A stretch of DNA of 64,000 bases from an uncultured Sediminibacterium sp. (GCF_946481145.1 NZ_CAMLMJ010000004.1:124001-188000); one strand, 5' to 3'. Shown: positions 17,806 to 26,246, counted from the stretch's first letter. Program-made: numbers and translations. The notes: a model not told the origin generated them from the letters alone.

Positions 17806-18186
17806 TTATTTTGTGGGGTTAGCACTACCACCTCTTTCTGTTTCGTATCTCTTTATCCTTTCGCGGTTTGCATATGCTTCCAATGAATCGATCAGGCGTT
17901 TGAATGACACTGGTCTGCCTTCGTAATATCGGTAACTTGAATAGTATCTTTCTTTGGTAATTCCGTAAACTTTAAACACCATTTCATAGAGCTTTACATC
18001 TTCTTTGTTCCTGTTGGCATTTGTATCCTTAATTACCTTACGGCTAAACCATTCATCCGCTTTCATCATATCCCACATGATCAGCTTCATACTATCGATC
18101 GGAATAACTGCTTTTGAAGGTCCATTATTACAACCCATTTGCATGAATAGCAGGAATGATATGCATAAAACCACCGTAACTCTCAT
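17806..18186 (-). CDS. DUF4296 lipoprotein
   Basis: A 126-residue Bacteroidota-specific protein of unknown function. It has a lipoprotein signal (LLFMQMGC, lipidated Cys at residue 19). A DUF4296 helical domain follows (MKLIMWDMMKADEWFSR; YEMVFKVYGITKERYYSSYRYY). It overlaps the preceding porD gene by four bases (ATGA arrangement), which implies coupled translation. It would sit in the outer membrane or periplasm beside the secretion factor encoded before it; a shared role is inference. Confidence 0.82.
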   Translation of the reverse strand: MRVTVVLCISFLLFMQMGCNNGPSKAVIPIDSMKLIMWDMMKADEWFSRKVIKDTNANRNKEDVKLYEMVFKVYGITKERYYSSYRYYEGRPVSFKRLIDSLEAYANRERIKRYETERGGSANPTK

Positions 18187-19103
18187 CGCAATGCTTCTTT
18201 ATATTTTGATGCATTAATTACATCCAGTTCACTTAATAATTCCAGTGCCTTGGTTTTTTCTGCATTATTTGCTTTCTTGAAAATACCCACTAGTTCCTGG
18301 TACTTTCCCTGCATAAAAAACTGTTGTACCATGGTATTCGGATTTTCCTTTCCGAATGACTGTAGTTGAATCAGCGCGTTTAATACCCCTCCTTTTCCTT
18401 CCGCTTCGTTATCGTATAAATTATCCAGCCCCTTTCGGTAATAACCATAAATAATGTCGTGAATGGTATTATACCTGGTTCCCATCAGGTTTTCATTCAA
18501 CCAGTAACGGTTTCTGAGTCCGTCAAAAATCCGCCATCCGGATATTCCTCTCCCCTCCGGTGCATTATTGACAATATTCTGTGCCTTTTTAAAATAAGGC
18601 TCTCCTGCTTTTGGCGCAAAGGAATCATAGTCGAAACCCAGAATTATATAAGCGTAATAAGCAAAGATGGCAGTAAGATTCGCTACCGCAGCATCTGTAC
18701 CCTGAACGCGGTTTTCATTAAACTCAACCGGTTGAAACTCTACATATTTAAAGAGCACATCTGCATCCTGAAAGTTAATGATGGCAGCCTGATAGGTAGA
18801 ATGATACACAGGCCTGGCTGCCTGAATATTTAAAGAAGCTTTATAGACATTTGGTTCCTGAACACTTTCAATATTCAGGATAAAACTGCAAATAATTTTT
18901 TCGTTTTGCTTGTAGGTATCAGATGTCCACTTTCTGTTATTGAGCAGGTTAGTCAGTTGATTCTGCAGTGTTGTAAATATTTTACGATCGATATTTGTAG
19001 TTACCCTGTTCGATAAAACGGTTACCCTAGCCTGAAGTTCCTGGCTGCTGACCTGTTTCACCAAAATACCGAACAATAGTATGGTTACGATTTTTTTATA
19101 CAT
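18183..19103 (-). CDS. porD: DUF4835 protein, type IX secretion-associated PorD
   Basis: A 306-residue exported protein with a signal peptide (residues 1-20). The body matches the DUF4835/PorD family, known from the type IX secretion set of Bacteroidota: the N-terminal ELQARVTVLSNRVTTNIDRKIF strand region, then PVYHSTYQ, then YYAYIILGFDYDSFAPKAG. The exact function of PorD is not settled. It overlaps coaBC at its start (8 bases) and the DUF4296 gene at its stop. The order bamD-rpoZ-coaBC-DUF4835 is a familiar Bacteroidota neighbourhood. Confidence 0.85.
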   Translation of the reverse strand: MYKKIVTILLFGILVKQVSSQELQARVTVLSNRVTTNIDRKIFTTLQNQLTNLLNNRKWTSDTYKQNEKIICSFILNIESVQEPNVYKASLNIQAARPVYHSTYQAAIINFQDADVLFKYVEFQPVEFNENRVQGTDAAVANLTAIFAYYAYIILGFDYDSFAPKAGEPYFKKAQNIVNNAPEGRGISGWRIFDGLRNRYWLNENLMGTRYNTIHDIIYGYYRKGLDNLYDNEAEGKGGVLNALIQLQSFGKENPNTMVQQFFMQGKYQELVGIFKKANNAEKTKALELLSELDVINASKYKEALR

Positions 19104-20292
19104 GCAGGTGCTTTATGATGAATGAAACAATATCTGCAGCTACTTCCTGCTTTGTTTTAAGACCTGTCTTTTCTTCTGTACCCGACTGGTGAAAAATAGT
19201 TACTGAATTCGTATCTACTCCGAAGCCCGCATCTTTATCATTCAGCGAATTCAATACAATTCCATCTGCATTTTTTGCCTGCAGTTTCTGTAACGCATTT
19301 TCTTTTTCATTACTGGTTTCAAGTGCAAATCCAAGTAGAAACTGGTGCTTCTTTTTTTGTTTCCCTAGTTGTAGTAAAATGTCTTTGTTCTTTACCAGTT
19401 CTACAGACCATTCATCCTGCTTCTTTTTAATTTTATCTGTTGCTGCCTGAATTGGTTTATAATCTGCCACCGCTGCTGACATCACAGCAATATCTGCATC
19501 ATCAAATGCATTTACGGCCGCATCATACATTTCGTCTGCAGAAACTACCGATTTAACTTTAATATCCTTGTAATTGGTTCGCTGATTTGTTGGACCGGCA
19601 ATTAATAATACTTCTGCACCTCGCAGGTATAATGCTTCTGCAATGGCAAATCCCATTTTGCCAGATGAGTGGTTACCGATAAAACGAACCGGGTCAATTG
19701 CTTCATAAGTTGGGCCTGCTGTTACAATGGCTTTTTTGCCTGCCAGTTCTTTCGATCTGAAAAATTGTGCGATTAGGAATTCGCAAATCTCTTCTGGCTC
19801 TGCCATTCTCCCTTCACCAAATAAACCGCTTGCAAGTTCTCCATTACCCACACTAATCAGGTGGTTACCGTCTTTTACCAATTGAGCAAGATTTCGTTTG
19901 GTAGAAGGATGATGCCACATATCTTCATCCATTGCGGGAGCAATAACGACGGGACAAGTTGCTGAAAGGTATACTGCCATCAATACATTATCACAAATAC
20001 CATTGGCCATTTTAGCCATGGTATTACAACTAAGCGGTGCAATTACCATAACATCGGCCCATCGGCCCAGCATTACATGGTTTGCCCATGCATCTCCTTC
20101 TACGAGGTCCTGAATAACCGTATTCTTAGATAAAGTAGAGAGTACAACAGGTGAGGCAAATTCTCTGGCCGCAGGTGTCATTACCACTTTTACTTCGGCA
20201 CCAGCTTTAATTAGCAATCTAACCAGCGTTATGGTTTTATAAGCAGCGATGCTTCCTGATATACCGATTAATATTTTTTTACCTTTTAGCAT
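19096..20292 (-). CDS. coaBC: Bifunctional phosphopantothenoylcysteine decarboxylase / phosphopantothenate-cysteine ligase
   Basis: Performs two consecutive steps of coenzyme A synthesis. The N-terminal flavin decarboxylase domain (residues about 1-180) contains SCNTMAKMANGICDNVL and IAPAMDEDMW. The C-terminal CTP-dependent ligase domain contains GPTYEAIDPVRFIGNHSSGKMG and AAVADYKP followed by Lys residues. The ATG at 20292 gives 398 residues; an in-frame TTG three codons earlier is less likely. It overlaps porD by eight bases. A perfect terminator lies upstream between it and rpoZ. Confidence 0.94.
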   Translation of the reverse strand: MLKGKKILIGISGSIAAYKTITLVRLLIKAGAEVKVVMTPAAREFASPVVLSTLSKNTVIQDLVEGDAWANHVMLGRWADVMVIAPLSCNTMAKMANGICDNVLMAVYLSATCPVVIAPAMDEDMWHHPSTKRNLAQLVKDGNHLISVGNGELASGLFGEGRMAEPEEICEFLIAQFFRSKELAGKKAIVTAGPTYEAIDPVRFIGNHSSGKMGFAIAEALYLRGAEVLLIAGPTNQRTNYKDIKVKSVVSADEMYDAAVNAFDDADIAVMSAAVADYKPIQAATDKIKKKQDEWSVELVKNKDILLQLGKQKKKHQFLLGFALETSNEKENALQKLQAKNADGIVLNSLNDKDAGFGVDTNSVTIFHQSGTEEKTGLKTKQEVAADIVSFIIKHLHV

Positions 20293-20296
20293 AATC

Positions 20297-20446
20297 GTCA
20301 ATTGTCAATTGTGAATGGTGAATAAGACTGTTTTACAGATAAAGACGATTCTGGAATCATTTCCTTATCAGCTGCCAGTACTTTTTGCTGTGTCAATGAT
20401 CATAAACAACCATTCACTATTCACCATTGACCATTCACAAATCACA
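20297..20446. repeat. Tandem-word hairpin (gaatggtg/attgtcaa) upstream of coaBC
   Basis: The left arm at 20297-20323 (tcaattgtgaatggtgaat words) and the right arm at 20409-20446 (accattcactattcacc, ttgaccattcac words) are separated by about 85 bases of unique DNA. It belongs to the same word family as 16919-17088, 54476-54549 and 57071-57160. It lies in the gap between rpoZ and coaBC. Confidence 0.78.
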
Positions 20447-20459
20447 ACCAAAGTAACAA

Positions 20460-20488
20460 AAAACGACAGTTATAATAACTGTCGTTTT
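20460..20488 (-). terminator. Intrinsic terminator after rpoZ
   Basis: A perfect 13-base stem aaaacgacagtta / taactgtcgtttt with a three-base loop lies 27 bases past the rpoZ stop. The A and T runs on its flanks make it usable in both directions. It separates bamD-rpoZ from coaBC. Confidence 0.88.
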
Positions 20489-20515
20489 CATAAAATTATT
20501 ATTTATCGATATACC

Positions 20516-20860
20516 TTATCTGAAAAGGTCATTATCGTTGTTGCGTCTGTGGTATACTTTGCCTTCCATGAATTCCTGGGTAGCAAGAATTGCGGGATTA
20601 GGCATTTTTTCATAAGCCCTTGAAATCTCGATTTGCTCCTTGTTCTCATGGATTTCTTCGAGGCTGTCTGTATGACTTGCAAACTCTTCCAGTTTATTGT
20701 GCAACTCTTCTCTGAGAGACACATTAATCTGGTTAGCTCTGCGCGCAATGATAGCGATGGATTCATACAGATTACCTGTTTTCTCTTTAATAGAAATCAG
20801 GCTTTTGGTTTCAACCACACTAGCGGTATTAGCGCTCATTTGCCTTCTTAGCTTGCTCAT
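20516..20860 (-). CDS. rpoZ: DNA-directed RNA polymerase omega subunit
   Basis: Small subunit that stabilises the RNA polymerase beta-prime subunit. The 114-residue protein matches the Bacteroidota form of omega: TGNLYESIAIIARRANQINV corresponds to the conserved helix that contacts beta-prime, and a longer charged C-terminal part follows (residues 55-114). The start chosen overlaps the bamD 3' end by 32 bases. A second Met at residue 8 (20839) would reduce the overlap to 11 bases. A strong terminator follows the stop. Confidence 0.88.
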   Translation of the reverse strand: MSKLRRQMSANTASVVETKSLISIKEKTGNLYESIAIIARRANQINVSLREELHNKLEEFASHTDSLEEIHENKEQIEISRAYEKMPNPAILATQEFMEGKVYHRRNNDNDLFR

Positions 20861-21653
20861 ATTTCTGGTTTTTGATATTATTTGTTGATTGTAATTTATA
20901 CTTATTTACTTCATCCAGGTACTTACTTTCTGCAAAACGATCCTGAAAATCGTTGCATTCTGTAATTACTTTTTCAAAGCGTTCTTTTTGTTTTTCTTCA
21001 TAACTCATTTCTGCATAACGGAAATAAGCTTTGATAACCTGCAGCTTATATTCATCTGATTTCTTCGAATCAGGGAAATTATCAGACACATTACCAAAAG
21101 CGATGGCTGCTGCCTTATAAAAACCAAGGTTATAATACAGTTCTGCGCTTCTATATTCCTTGGCTTCTAGTTTCTCTCTGCACTTATCAATGATTTCGGT
21201 TGCTTCAGCAATTCTTTTTGAACCAGGGTGTGTATTAATAAAAACCTGCATCAACTGCATGGTTTTATTTGTGTTTGTTTGGTCGAGATCAATCTTTGGT
21301 GATTGTTTAAAATAACAATAAGCGCGCATATAATCGCACTCTTCACCTTTGGTACTGTTTGGAAAGTTTTCTACAAAACTTTTAAACAGGTTCTCCGCGT
21401 TCATATAATCCGACTGGTAGTAATAGGAATAAGCGAACTTATAATACATGTCCTCATACCTGGAAGTACCTTTTACATAAGGAAAGATATCTTCAAAGAG
21501 CACCTGAGCCTTTGTATAGTCTTTCTTGGCATAATACTGTTCAGCCATTTTGTATTTGTACTCATAATCCTTGCTCTTTAAAGTTTTGGAAAACTTATTG
21601 GAGCAGGAAGCCAGGGATACAGAAACTAATAAAATGAGTAAAATCCTATTCAT
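20829..21653 (-). CDS. bamD: Outer-membrane assembly lipoprotein BamD
   Basis: Component of the BAM complex that inserts beta-barrel proteins into the outer membrane. From the ATG at 21653 it has a lipoprotein signal (LLVSVSLASC, lipidated Cys at residue 17). TPR-like repeats follow (AEQYYAKKDYTKAQVLFEDI; FAYSYYYQSDYMNAENLFKSF; AELYYNLGFYKAAAIAFGNV), typical of the family. The 274-residue length fits. An in-frame TTG at 21665 is less likely. A -7 box lies nine bases upstream. It is followed by rpoZ in overlap. Confidence 0.92.
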   Translation of the reverse strand: MNRILLILLVSVSLASCSNKFSKTLKSKDYEYKYKMAEQYYAKKDYTKAQVLFEDIFPYVKGTSRYEDMYYKFAYSYYYQSDYMNAENLFKSFVENFPNSTKGEECDYMRAYCYFKQSPKIDLDQTNTNKTMQLMQVFINTHPGSKRIAEATEIIDKCREKLEAKEYRSAELYYNLGFYKAAAIAFGNVSDNFPDSKKSDEYKLQVIKAYFRYAEMSYEEKQKERFEKVITECNDFQDRFAESKYLDEVNKYKLQSTNNIKNQKYEQAKKANER

Positions 21654-21662
21654 ACAAGTTGG

Positions 21663-21670
21663 CAAAATTA
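21663..21670 (-). promoter_or_regulatory. -7 promoter box for bamD
   Basis: On the minus strand the sequence is TAATTTTG, which fits TAnnTTTG. It ends nine bases before the bamD ATG, predicting a very short leader. Confidence 0.5.
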
Positions 21671-21738
21671 GTTAATTACCGGCAATTTAGAAACAAGAAT
21701 TGGGGAATTGATTATCAGGGAGTTAAGAAAAGCATAAA

Positions 21739-21838
21739 AACAGAGGAACAGAGGAATGTCCAATGTCCAATGTCCAATGTCAATGTCCATAGAATACACT
21801 TGGACATTGGACATTGGACATTCCTCTGTTCCTCTGTT
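21739..21838. repeat. Tandem-word hairpin with 38-base perfect arms (cagaggaa + gtccaatg)
   Basis: The left arm 21739-21776 and right arm 21801-21838 are exact reverse complements over 38 bases. Each consists of cagaggaa words followed by three gtccaatg words. The 24-base loop continues the gtcaatgtcc word on one side. It lies between rpsA and bamD, next to a conventional terminator. The cagaggaa and gtcca words recur at 32265-32326. Confidence 0.93.
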
Positions 21839-21840
21839 AA

Positions 21841-21871
21841 AAGAAAAAGCTGCTCTGCGAAGCAGAACAGC
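21841..21871 (-). terminator. Intrinsic terminator after rpsA
   Basis: On the minus strand a 10-base stem (GCTGTTCTGC / GCAGAGCAGC, one G-U pair) with loop TTC is followed by TTTTTCTT. It lies about 30 bases past the rpsA stop. Confidence 0.85.
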
Positions 21872-21901
21872 CTTTTTCTTTACCTATTCAAATGAAGACG
21901 A

Positions 21902-23806
21902 TTATTGATTCTCGCCTTCTCCTTCCTTAAGTTTGGCTTTAATTTCAGCTAAAGCACCCAGGTCGCCGAGGGTAGCTTTTTCAACCTTAGCCTGGATGTT
22001 TTTCACAGCTTTCTTGGTATTGTCAGATTCAGCTTTTGCTTCTTTCTTGGCAATTTCCTTTTCTTCAGCTACTACTTTCTCCCAGATACGGGCATGGCTC
22101 AGAACGATACGCTTTTCATTGCGATCGAATTCGATCACCATGAATTGAGCAGTTTCGTCGGCTTTCACCTGAGTACCATCTTCCTTGTTCAGGTGACGGT
22201 TAGGGGCGAAACCTTCTAAACCATAAGGCAATTGTACAAGGGCACCTTTATCGTCTTTGCGGGTAACGGTACCTTCATGCAGGGTTCCAACAGCGAAAGT
22301 ATCTTCAAGGGCATTCCAAGGATCTTCTTCCAGTTGTTTGTGACCCAGTTGCAGTTTACGGTTTTCTTTATCGATGCTGAGGATGATGATATCGATATTT
22401 TCTCCCACTTTAGTGTAATCACTTGGGTGGTTGAAACGCTTCAGCCAGCTCAGATCGCTGATATGGATCATACCACCGATACCTGGTTCCAGTTCAACGA
22501 ACACGCCATAAGGAGTGATGTTTTTAACCAGACCTTTGTGCTTGCTGTTTTCAGGGAATTTGGTTTCGATAGTGCTCCATGGATCTTCGCTCATTTGCTT
22601 GATGCTCAGGCTCATCTTACGGGCATCTTTATCGAGGGTTACCACTTTAGCAGAATACTCATCACCCAATTTGAAGAATTCCTTCGCATTGATTGGAGTA
22701 TTAGCCCATGTGATTTCAGATACGTGTACCAGACCTTCAACACCAGGCTGAATTTCTAAGAATGCACCGTAATCTTCGATATTTACCACTTTACCTTTTA
22801 CTACTGAACCTTCTGCCAGACCTTCAGGCAGCACATCCCACGGGTGTGGAGTTAACTGCTTCAGACCTAAGCTGATACGTTTTTTGTCGTCGTCGAAGTC
22901 CAGTACCACCACTTGTAATTTCTGGTCCATTTTCACCACTTCGCTTGGGTGAGAGATACGGCCCCATGAAATATCGGTGATATACAACAAACCATCCAAA
23001 CCTCCGAGGTCCATAAATGCACCGAAATCTGTGATGTTTTTCACCACACCTTCCAATACCTGACCTTTTTCGAGTTTGCTCATGATCTCTGCACGTTGTG
23101 CTTCGATATCGCTTTCGATCAGTGCTTTGTGAGATACAACGGCATTCTTGATCGCTTCATTGATCTTAACAACTTTAAATTCCATGGTCTTACCAACGAA
23201 CTGATCGTAATCAGTTACAGGTTTAACATCGATCTGAGAACCTGGTAAGAATGTTTCCATACCAAATACGTCAACGATCAATCCACCTTTGGTTTTGCTG
23301 GTTACAGTACCGGTAATTACTTCACCTGTTTTGTGAACTTCAACGATACGCTCCCAAGCACGGAAGATGCGTGCAGATTTACGGCTGAGGTGCAGATTAC
23401 CATTGCGGTCTTCTTTTTCAACAACCATTACTTCTACTTCGTCTCCGATTTTCAGACCTTGAACATCACGGAATTCGTTCAGTGATACAAGACCATCACT
23501 TTTAAAACCGATGTTTACAACAACATCTGTTTTAGTAAGGGCCACTACACCACCTCTTACGATTTCGCCATCTTCAATTTGTACGAAAGTGTCATCATAC
23601 ACTTTATCGTATTTTACTCTTTCAGACTCAGCATAATGACTCACATTACGTTTGTCGATGCTCCAGTCGAAATCATCGTGCGCTGTCTCAATAACCGGCG
23701 CGGGGGCTACAGGTGCATTTGTTGTCGCAGTAGTAACTTCTGCTGCCTCTGGGACACCAGCGTTCTCCTGAGCATCTGCGTTTAATTGTTTACGGAAAAT
23801 GTTCAT
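21902..23806 (-). CDS. rpsA: 30S ribosomal protein S1
   Basis: mRNA-binding protein of the small subunit, important for translation initiation. The 634-residue product has an acidic N-terminal extension (about residues 1-60) and then six S1 RNA-binding repeats, for example LEGVVKNITDFGAFMDLGGLDG, VKGKVVNIEDYGAFLEI and HKGLVKNITPYGVFVELEPG. A Lys/Glu-rich tail ends the protein. The ATG at 23806 (MNIFRKQLNAD) is chosen; the in-frame extension to 23935 crosses the promoter box and is unlikely to be translated. Confidence 0.95.
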   Translation of the reverse strand: MNIFRKQLNADAQENAGVPEAAEVTTATTNAPVAPAPVIETAHDDFDWSIDKRNVSHYAESERVKYDKVYDDTFVQIEDGEIVRGGVVALTKTDVVVNIGFKSDGLVSLNEFRDVQGLKIGDEVEVMVVEKEDRNGNLHLSRKSARIFRAWERIVEVHKTGEVITGTVTSKTKGGLIVDVFGMETFLPGSQIDVKPVTDYDQFVGKTMEFKVVKINEAIKNAVVSHKALIESDIEAQRAEIMSKLEKGQVLEGVVKNITDFGAFMDLGGLDGLLYITDISWGRISHPSEVVKMDQKLQVVVLDFDDDKKRISLGLKQLTPHPWDVLPEGLAEGSVVKGKVVNIEDYGAFLEIQPGVEGLVHVSEITWANTPINAKEFFKLGDEYSAKVVTLDKDARKMSLSIKQMSEDPWSTIETKFPENSKHKGLVKNITPYGVFVELEPGIGGMIHISDLSWLKRFNHPSDYTKVGENIDIIILSIDKENRKLQLGHKQLEEDPWNALEDTFAVGTLHEGTVTRKDDKGALVQLPYGLEGFAPNRHLNKEDGTQVKADETAQFMVIEFDRNEKRIVLSHARIWEKVVAEEKEIAKKEAKAESDNTKKAVKNIQAKVEKATLGDLGALAEIKAKLKEGEGENQ

Positions 23807-23840
23807 AAAATGATCCCGATGGTTTAATAAATCGGGGGTG

Positions 23841-23848
23841 CAAAAGTA
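23841..23848 (-). promoter_or_regulatory. -7 promoter box for rpsA
   Basis: The minus-strand sequence TACTTTTG is a perfect TAnnTTTG match, 34 bases upstream of the rpsA ATG. This supports the start at 23806 rather than the longer reading frame. Confidence 0.6.
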
Positions 23849-24123
23849 GGGAAAAAGTCCGAATGTCCGGTAGTCGGGGAGACCGAAAGTTGGGGTTTTG
23901 AGGCTGAAAATGGGCAGTTTCCCGTTATTAAACAAAAAAAGGGGGACATATATAATTATTTAAGCATAAATTATTCCGTTTTTATTTAGCTCATAGCTAA
24001 ATGACACATTCCTTACCCTTTAGCTAGGGACCCTTTCAGCACTAGTTTATATTTACTTCTACAGAACGTATTCGTCACAGATGTTTCTCGTAAAGGACTC
24101 CGTGCTAGTTACACAGCTATGCT

Positions 24124-24176
24124 ATAACATTTGGTTTTGATGCTACCCTGTTCATTTGCCAAACGCTACTTCTCAG
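24124..24176 (+). repeat. Degenerate direct repeat, copy A, left of the Abi gene
   Basis: ataacattt, then a variable stretch, then tgccaaacgctacttctcag. Copy B at 25260-25307 reads ataacattt and then tgccaaatgctacttcacag (18 of 20 positions equal in the last block). The two copies flank the gene at 24625-25263. Confidence 0.6.
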
Positions 24177-24529
24177 GATTTAGTAGCATAGAAAAATCCT
24201 ATAACAAAACTTCAATAATGATGATGATGTATCATAATAGATCATTATAATCATGAAAATCCGTGTTCCATTCCCTCCTCATCAGTCTCTCAAACTTCCT
24301 GAATAGTTTAGCAATTCGGCTGAGACGAATTCAAAATACCAACTATAAAATTTGCGGGAAATACTATTCAATTCTTTCTGATTTTGGAGGGATGAATAAC
24401 CACTTTTATCTCATTAAGTTTTCATTTTAATTATAGCGAAAATGCCATAAATAAATGTTGTAAAGGATACAGTAAATGATAGTTTATACAAAAGAAGAAA
24501 CGCTACGAAGTGATGCTGATTCCCTAAAA

Positions 24530-24581
24530 AGAAAAAGCCAGTTTCATCACCGGCAAAAAGACCGGGAGAGGAGTAACTGGC
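24530..24581 (-). terminator. Orphan terminator-like nested hairpin
   Basis: On the minus strand the outer arms GCCAGTT / AACTGGC enclose an inner CCGG / CCGG stem and are followed by TTTTTCTTTTT. This is the shape of an intrinsic terminator, but no minus-strand gene precedes it. It may end a small RNA or be a relic of a lost gene. Confidence 0.5.
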
Positions 24582-24624
24582 ATCATGACACAAATGTAAG
24601 AAGTTTTTATCCAAAAAAAATAAA

Positions 24625-25263
24625 ATGATTACAGAACAGGAAATTCATTTTTTTATTTCATACCCCAGATTCAACGAGTACCTACACCAAAAGAATCATA
24701 ATGTAAAAGACGCATACCAATTATACCTGACAAACATCGAGCTATCCGAAGCACTCTATCCGGTTTTATCTGTGCTGGAAATTTCATTACGTAATGCCAT
24801 ACACAGACAACTCAGCAGTTATTTCAATGACCCTTATTGGTTCAAAAATAAATTACCTATTGAGTTTCAAAAAGCAGTTAAGAAAGCAGAACAAAATATT
24901 CGTTTTCAACAAAAAATAATAACGCCTGACAGAATTGTTTCGGAGCTAAGTTTTGGTTTCTGGAACCGCTTATTTAACAGGCACTATGCGAAATTATTAT
25001 GGAAACCCCTTCGTACTATTTTTATACACTTACCCAAAAAACAAAGACGAAGAGATACAATCGATGATTCTTTATATCGCATCAGAACATTACGCAACCG
25101 CGTGTATCATTATGAGCCCATTTTTCGGAACCTCCATTATCTTGAATTAGTATACAAAGAAATCTATTCATTTCTTTCCTGGTTGCACCACAACCTACCA
25201 GATGTATTAAAAAAGACAGATCGCTTTGAGGATGTAATTTTATTTGCAAAGGGGATAGCATAA
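24625..25263 (+). CDS. Abi-family (Abi_2, AbiD/AbiF-like) HEPN protein
   Basis: A 212-residue soluble all-helical protein resembling the abortive-infection Abi_2 family. The N-terminal half carries YLTNIELSEALYPVLSVLEISLRNAIHRQL. The C-terminal half carries RTLRNRVYHYEP (residues 154-165), where R157-x4-H162 matches the HEPN RNase motif Rx4-6H. This suggests an RNA-cleaving toxin that acts on phage infection; activity is inferred. It is a solo gene, has no visible antitoxin beside it, and is flanked by degenerate direct repeats, which hints at an accessory insertion. Confidence 0.8.
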   Translation: MITEQEIHFFISYPRFNEYLHQKNHNVKDAYQLYLTNIELSEALYPVLSVLEISLRNAIHRQLSSYFNDPYWFKNKLPIEFQKAVKKAEQNIRFQQKIITPDRIVSELSFGFWNRLFNRHYAKLLWKPLRTIFIHLPKKQRRRDTIDDSLYRIRTLRNRVYHYEPIFRNLHYLELVYKEIYSFLSWLHHNLPDVLKKTDRFEDVILFAKGIA

Positions 25264-25307
25264 CATTTTACTTCTCCCCTTTTAATCTGCCAAATGCTAC
25301 TTCACAG
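25260..25307 (+). repeat. Degenerate direct repeat, copy B, right of the Abi gene
   Basis: It begins within the last codons of the Abi gene (ataacattt) and ends with tgccaaatgctacttcacag. It matches copy A at 24124-24176 with a shorter variable middle. Confidence 0.6.
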
Positions 25308-25617
25308 CTTACAGCAAAATAGAAAATTTGTTAGTGCATTGGGGTCAAAAAAAGAGGATTGAGAACAATACAAACAGATCCTTCGTCGCAGATGATAACC
25401 TGCGGTTTTCAATGCGCCTCAGGATGACTGCTCACTGGTGAGGTATCCAGCCCCAGATCTCCCCAAAACATAACAAACTCTTTATCTCCTGAAAAAACCG
25501 GGCAATAAAAATCATCCCGTATCATTCCAATTGAACTAACAGACAAGCTATTCTCTACTTAATATCCTACTTTTACAGCAACCAGTAAGCAAAACCAATG
25601 CTGGCAACAATCATAAA
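25308..25617. other. Gap of about 310 bases with an imperfect inverted repeat
   Basis: No gene is seen. At 25377-25427, atccttcgtcgca faces tgcgcctcaggat, with an inner cgcag/ctgcg stem. This resembles the atccttcg...caggatgac intergenic element that I recall from other Bacteroidota genomes, which I cannot check here. The rest is unrecognised, and no clear -7 box for the Crp-type gene was found. Confidence 0.45.
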
Positions 25618-26199
25618 ATGGAGACTATACTTTTCGACTTTATATCAAAATATATTACCCTTACTGATGAGGAGAAAAATGCACTCATTTCTTTAGATCT
25701 TTTTCATTCCTTTAAAAAAGGAAGCATTTTACTCAAAGAAGGTCAACATTCGAAGAGTAGCTATTTTGTTCTCAAAGGCTGTATCCGAACTTATTATATT
25801 ATAGATAGCGAAGAGAAAACGACTGCTTTCTACACTGAAATGGAAGCTTTGACACCTGCCTGCGTAATCAACAAAACACCGTCCGATTATTACATTAGTT
25901 GCTTGGAAGACTGTATACTACTAGTTTCAACCGAGGATATGGAAGCAGAAGTTAACAGTAAGTTTCCAAAGTTTGAATTGATGTGCAGGAAATTTTCAGA
26001 AGAATTACTGGTCAAGGAACGCATCGAATTCGATGAATTTAAAACTTCCTCCCCCGAACAACGATACCAAAACTTACTTCAAAAACGTCCCGACCTTATT
26101 CAACGTGTGCCTCAACATCAGCTAGCAAGTTATTTAGGCATTAAACCCCAATCACTAAGCAGACTAAGAGCTAGAATTGTTGAAAAAAGCAAGAGCTAA
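25618..26199 (+). CDS. Crp/Fnr-family transcriptional regulator
   Basis: A 193-residue regulator with an N-terminal cyclic-nucleotide-binding-type beta-barrel (residues about 15-115, FHSFKKGSILLKEGQHSKSS then YFVLKGCIRTYYI). A C-terminal helix-turn-helix follows (QHQLASYLGIKPQSLSRLRARI, about residues 165-186). The canonical cAMP-contact residues are not obvious, as in many Bacteroidota members, so the ligand is unknown. The next two genes downstream (26290, 26920) run in the same direction and may be targets, by position only. Confidence 0.87.
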   Translation: METILFDFISKYITLTDEEKNALISLDLFHSFKKGSILLKEGQHSKSSYFVLKGCIRTYYIIDSEEKTTAFYTEMEALTPACVINKTPSDYYISCLEDCILLVSTEDMEAEVNSKFPKFELMCRKFSEELLVKERIEFDEFKTSSPEQRYQNLLQKRPDLIQRVPQHQLASYLGIKPQSLSRLRARIVEKSKS

Positions 26200-26246
26200 G
26201 TTTCATTTCTTCACTTAAGTGAACGTTTGCTGGCTACTTCTCCATC

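Larger units (their letters stand above)
23936..24624. other. Gene-poor gap of about 690 bases before the Abi gene
   Basis: No convincing gene is seen. It contains a degenerate direct repeat (24124-24176) whose second copy follows the Abi gene. It also has an atcatga/ccgtgttcc half-element near 24237-24272, related to the palindrome at 8242-8292, and a T-tracted hairpin on the minus strand (24530-24581). The rest is AT-rich and unrecognised. Confidence 0.6.

Noticed and set aside
23807..23935. N-terminal extension of ribosomal protein S1
   Set aside because: The extra 43 codons cross the perfect -7 promoter box and are not S1-like; the ATG at 23806 is preferred.
24414..24614. Possible 66-residue minus-strand gene beside the Abi gene
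   Set aside because: It needs a TTG start, runs through a terminator-like hairpin, and shows no recognisable domain.
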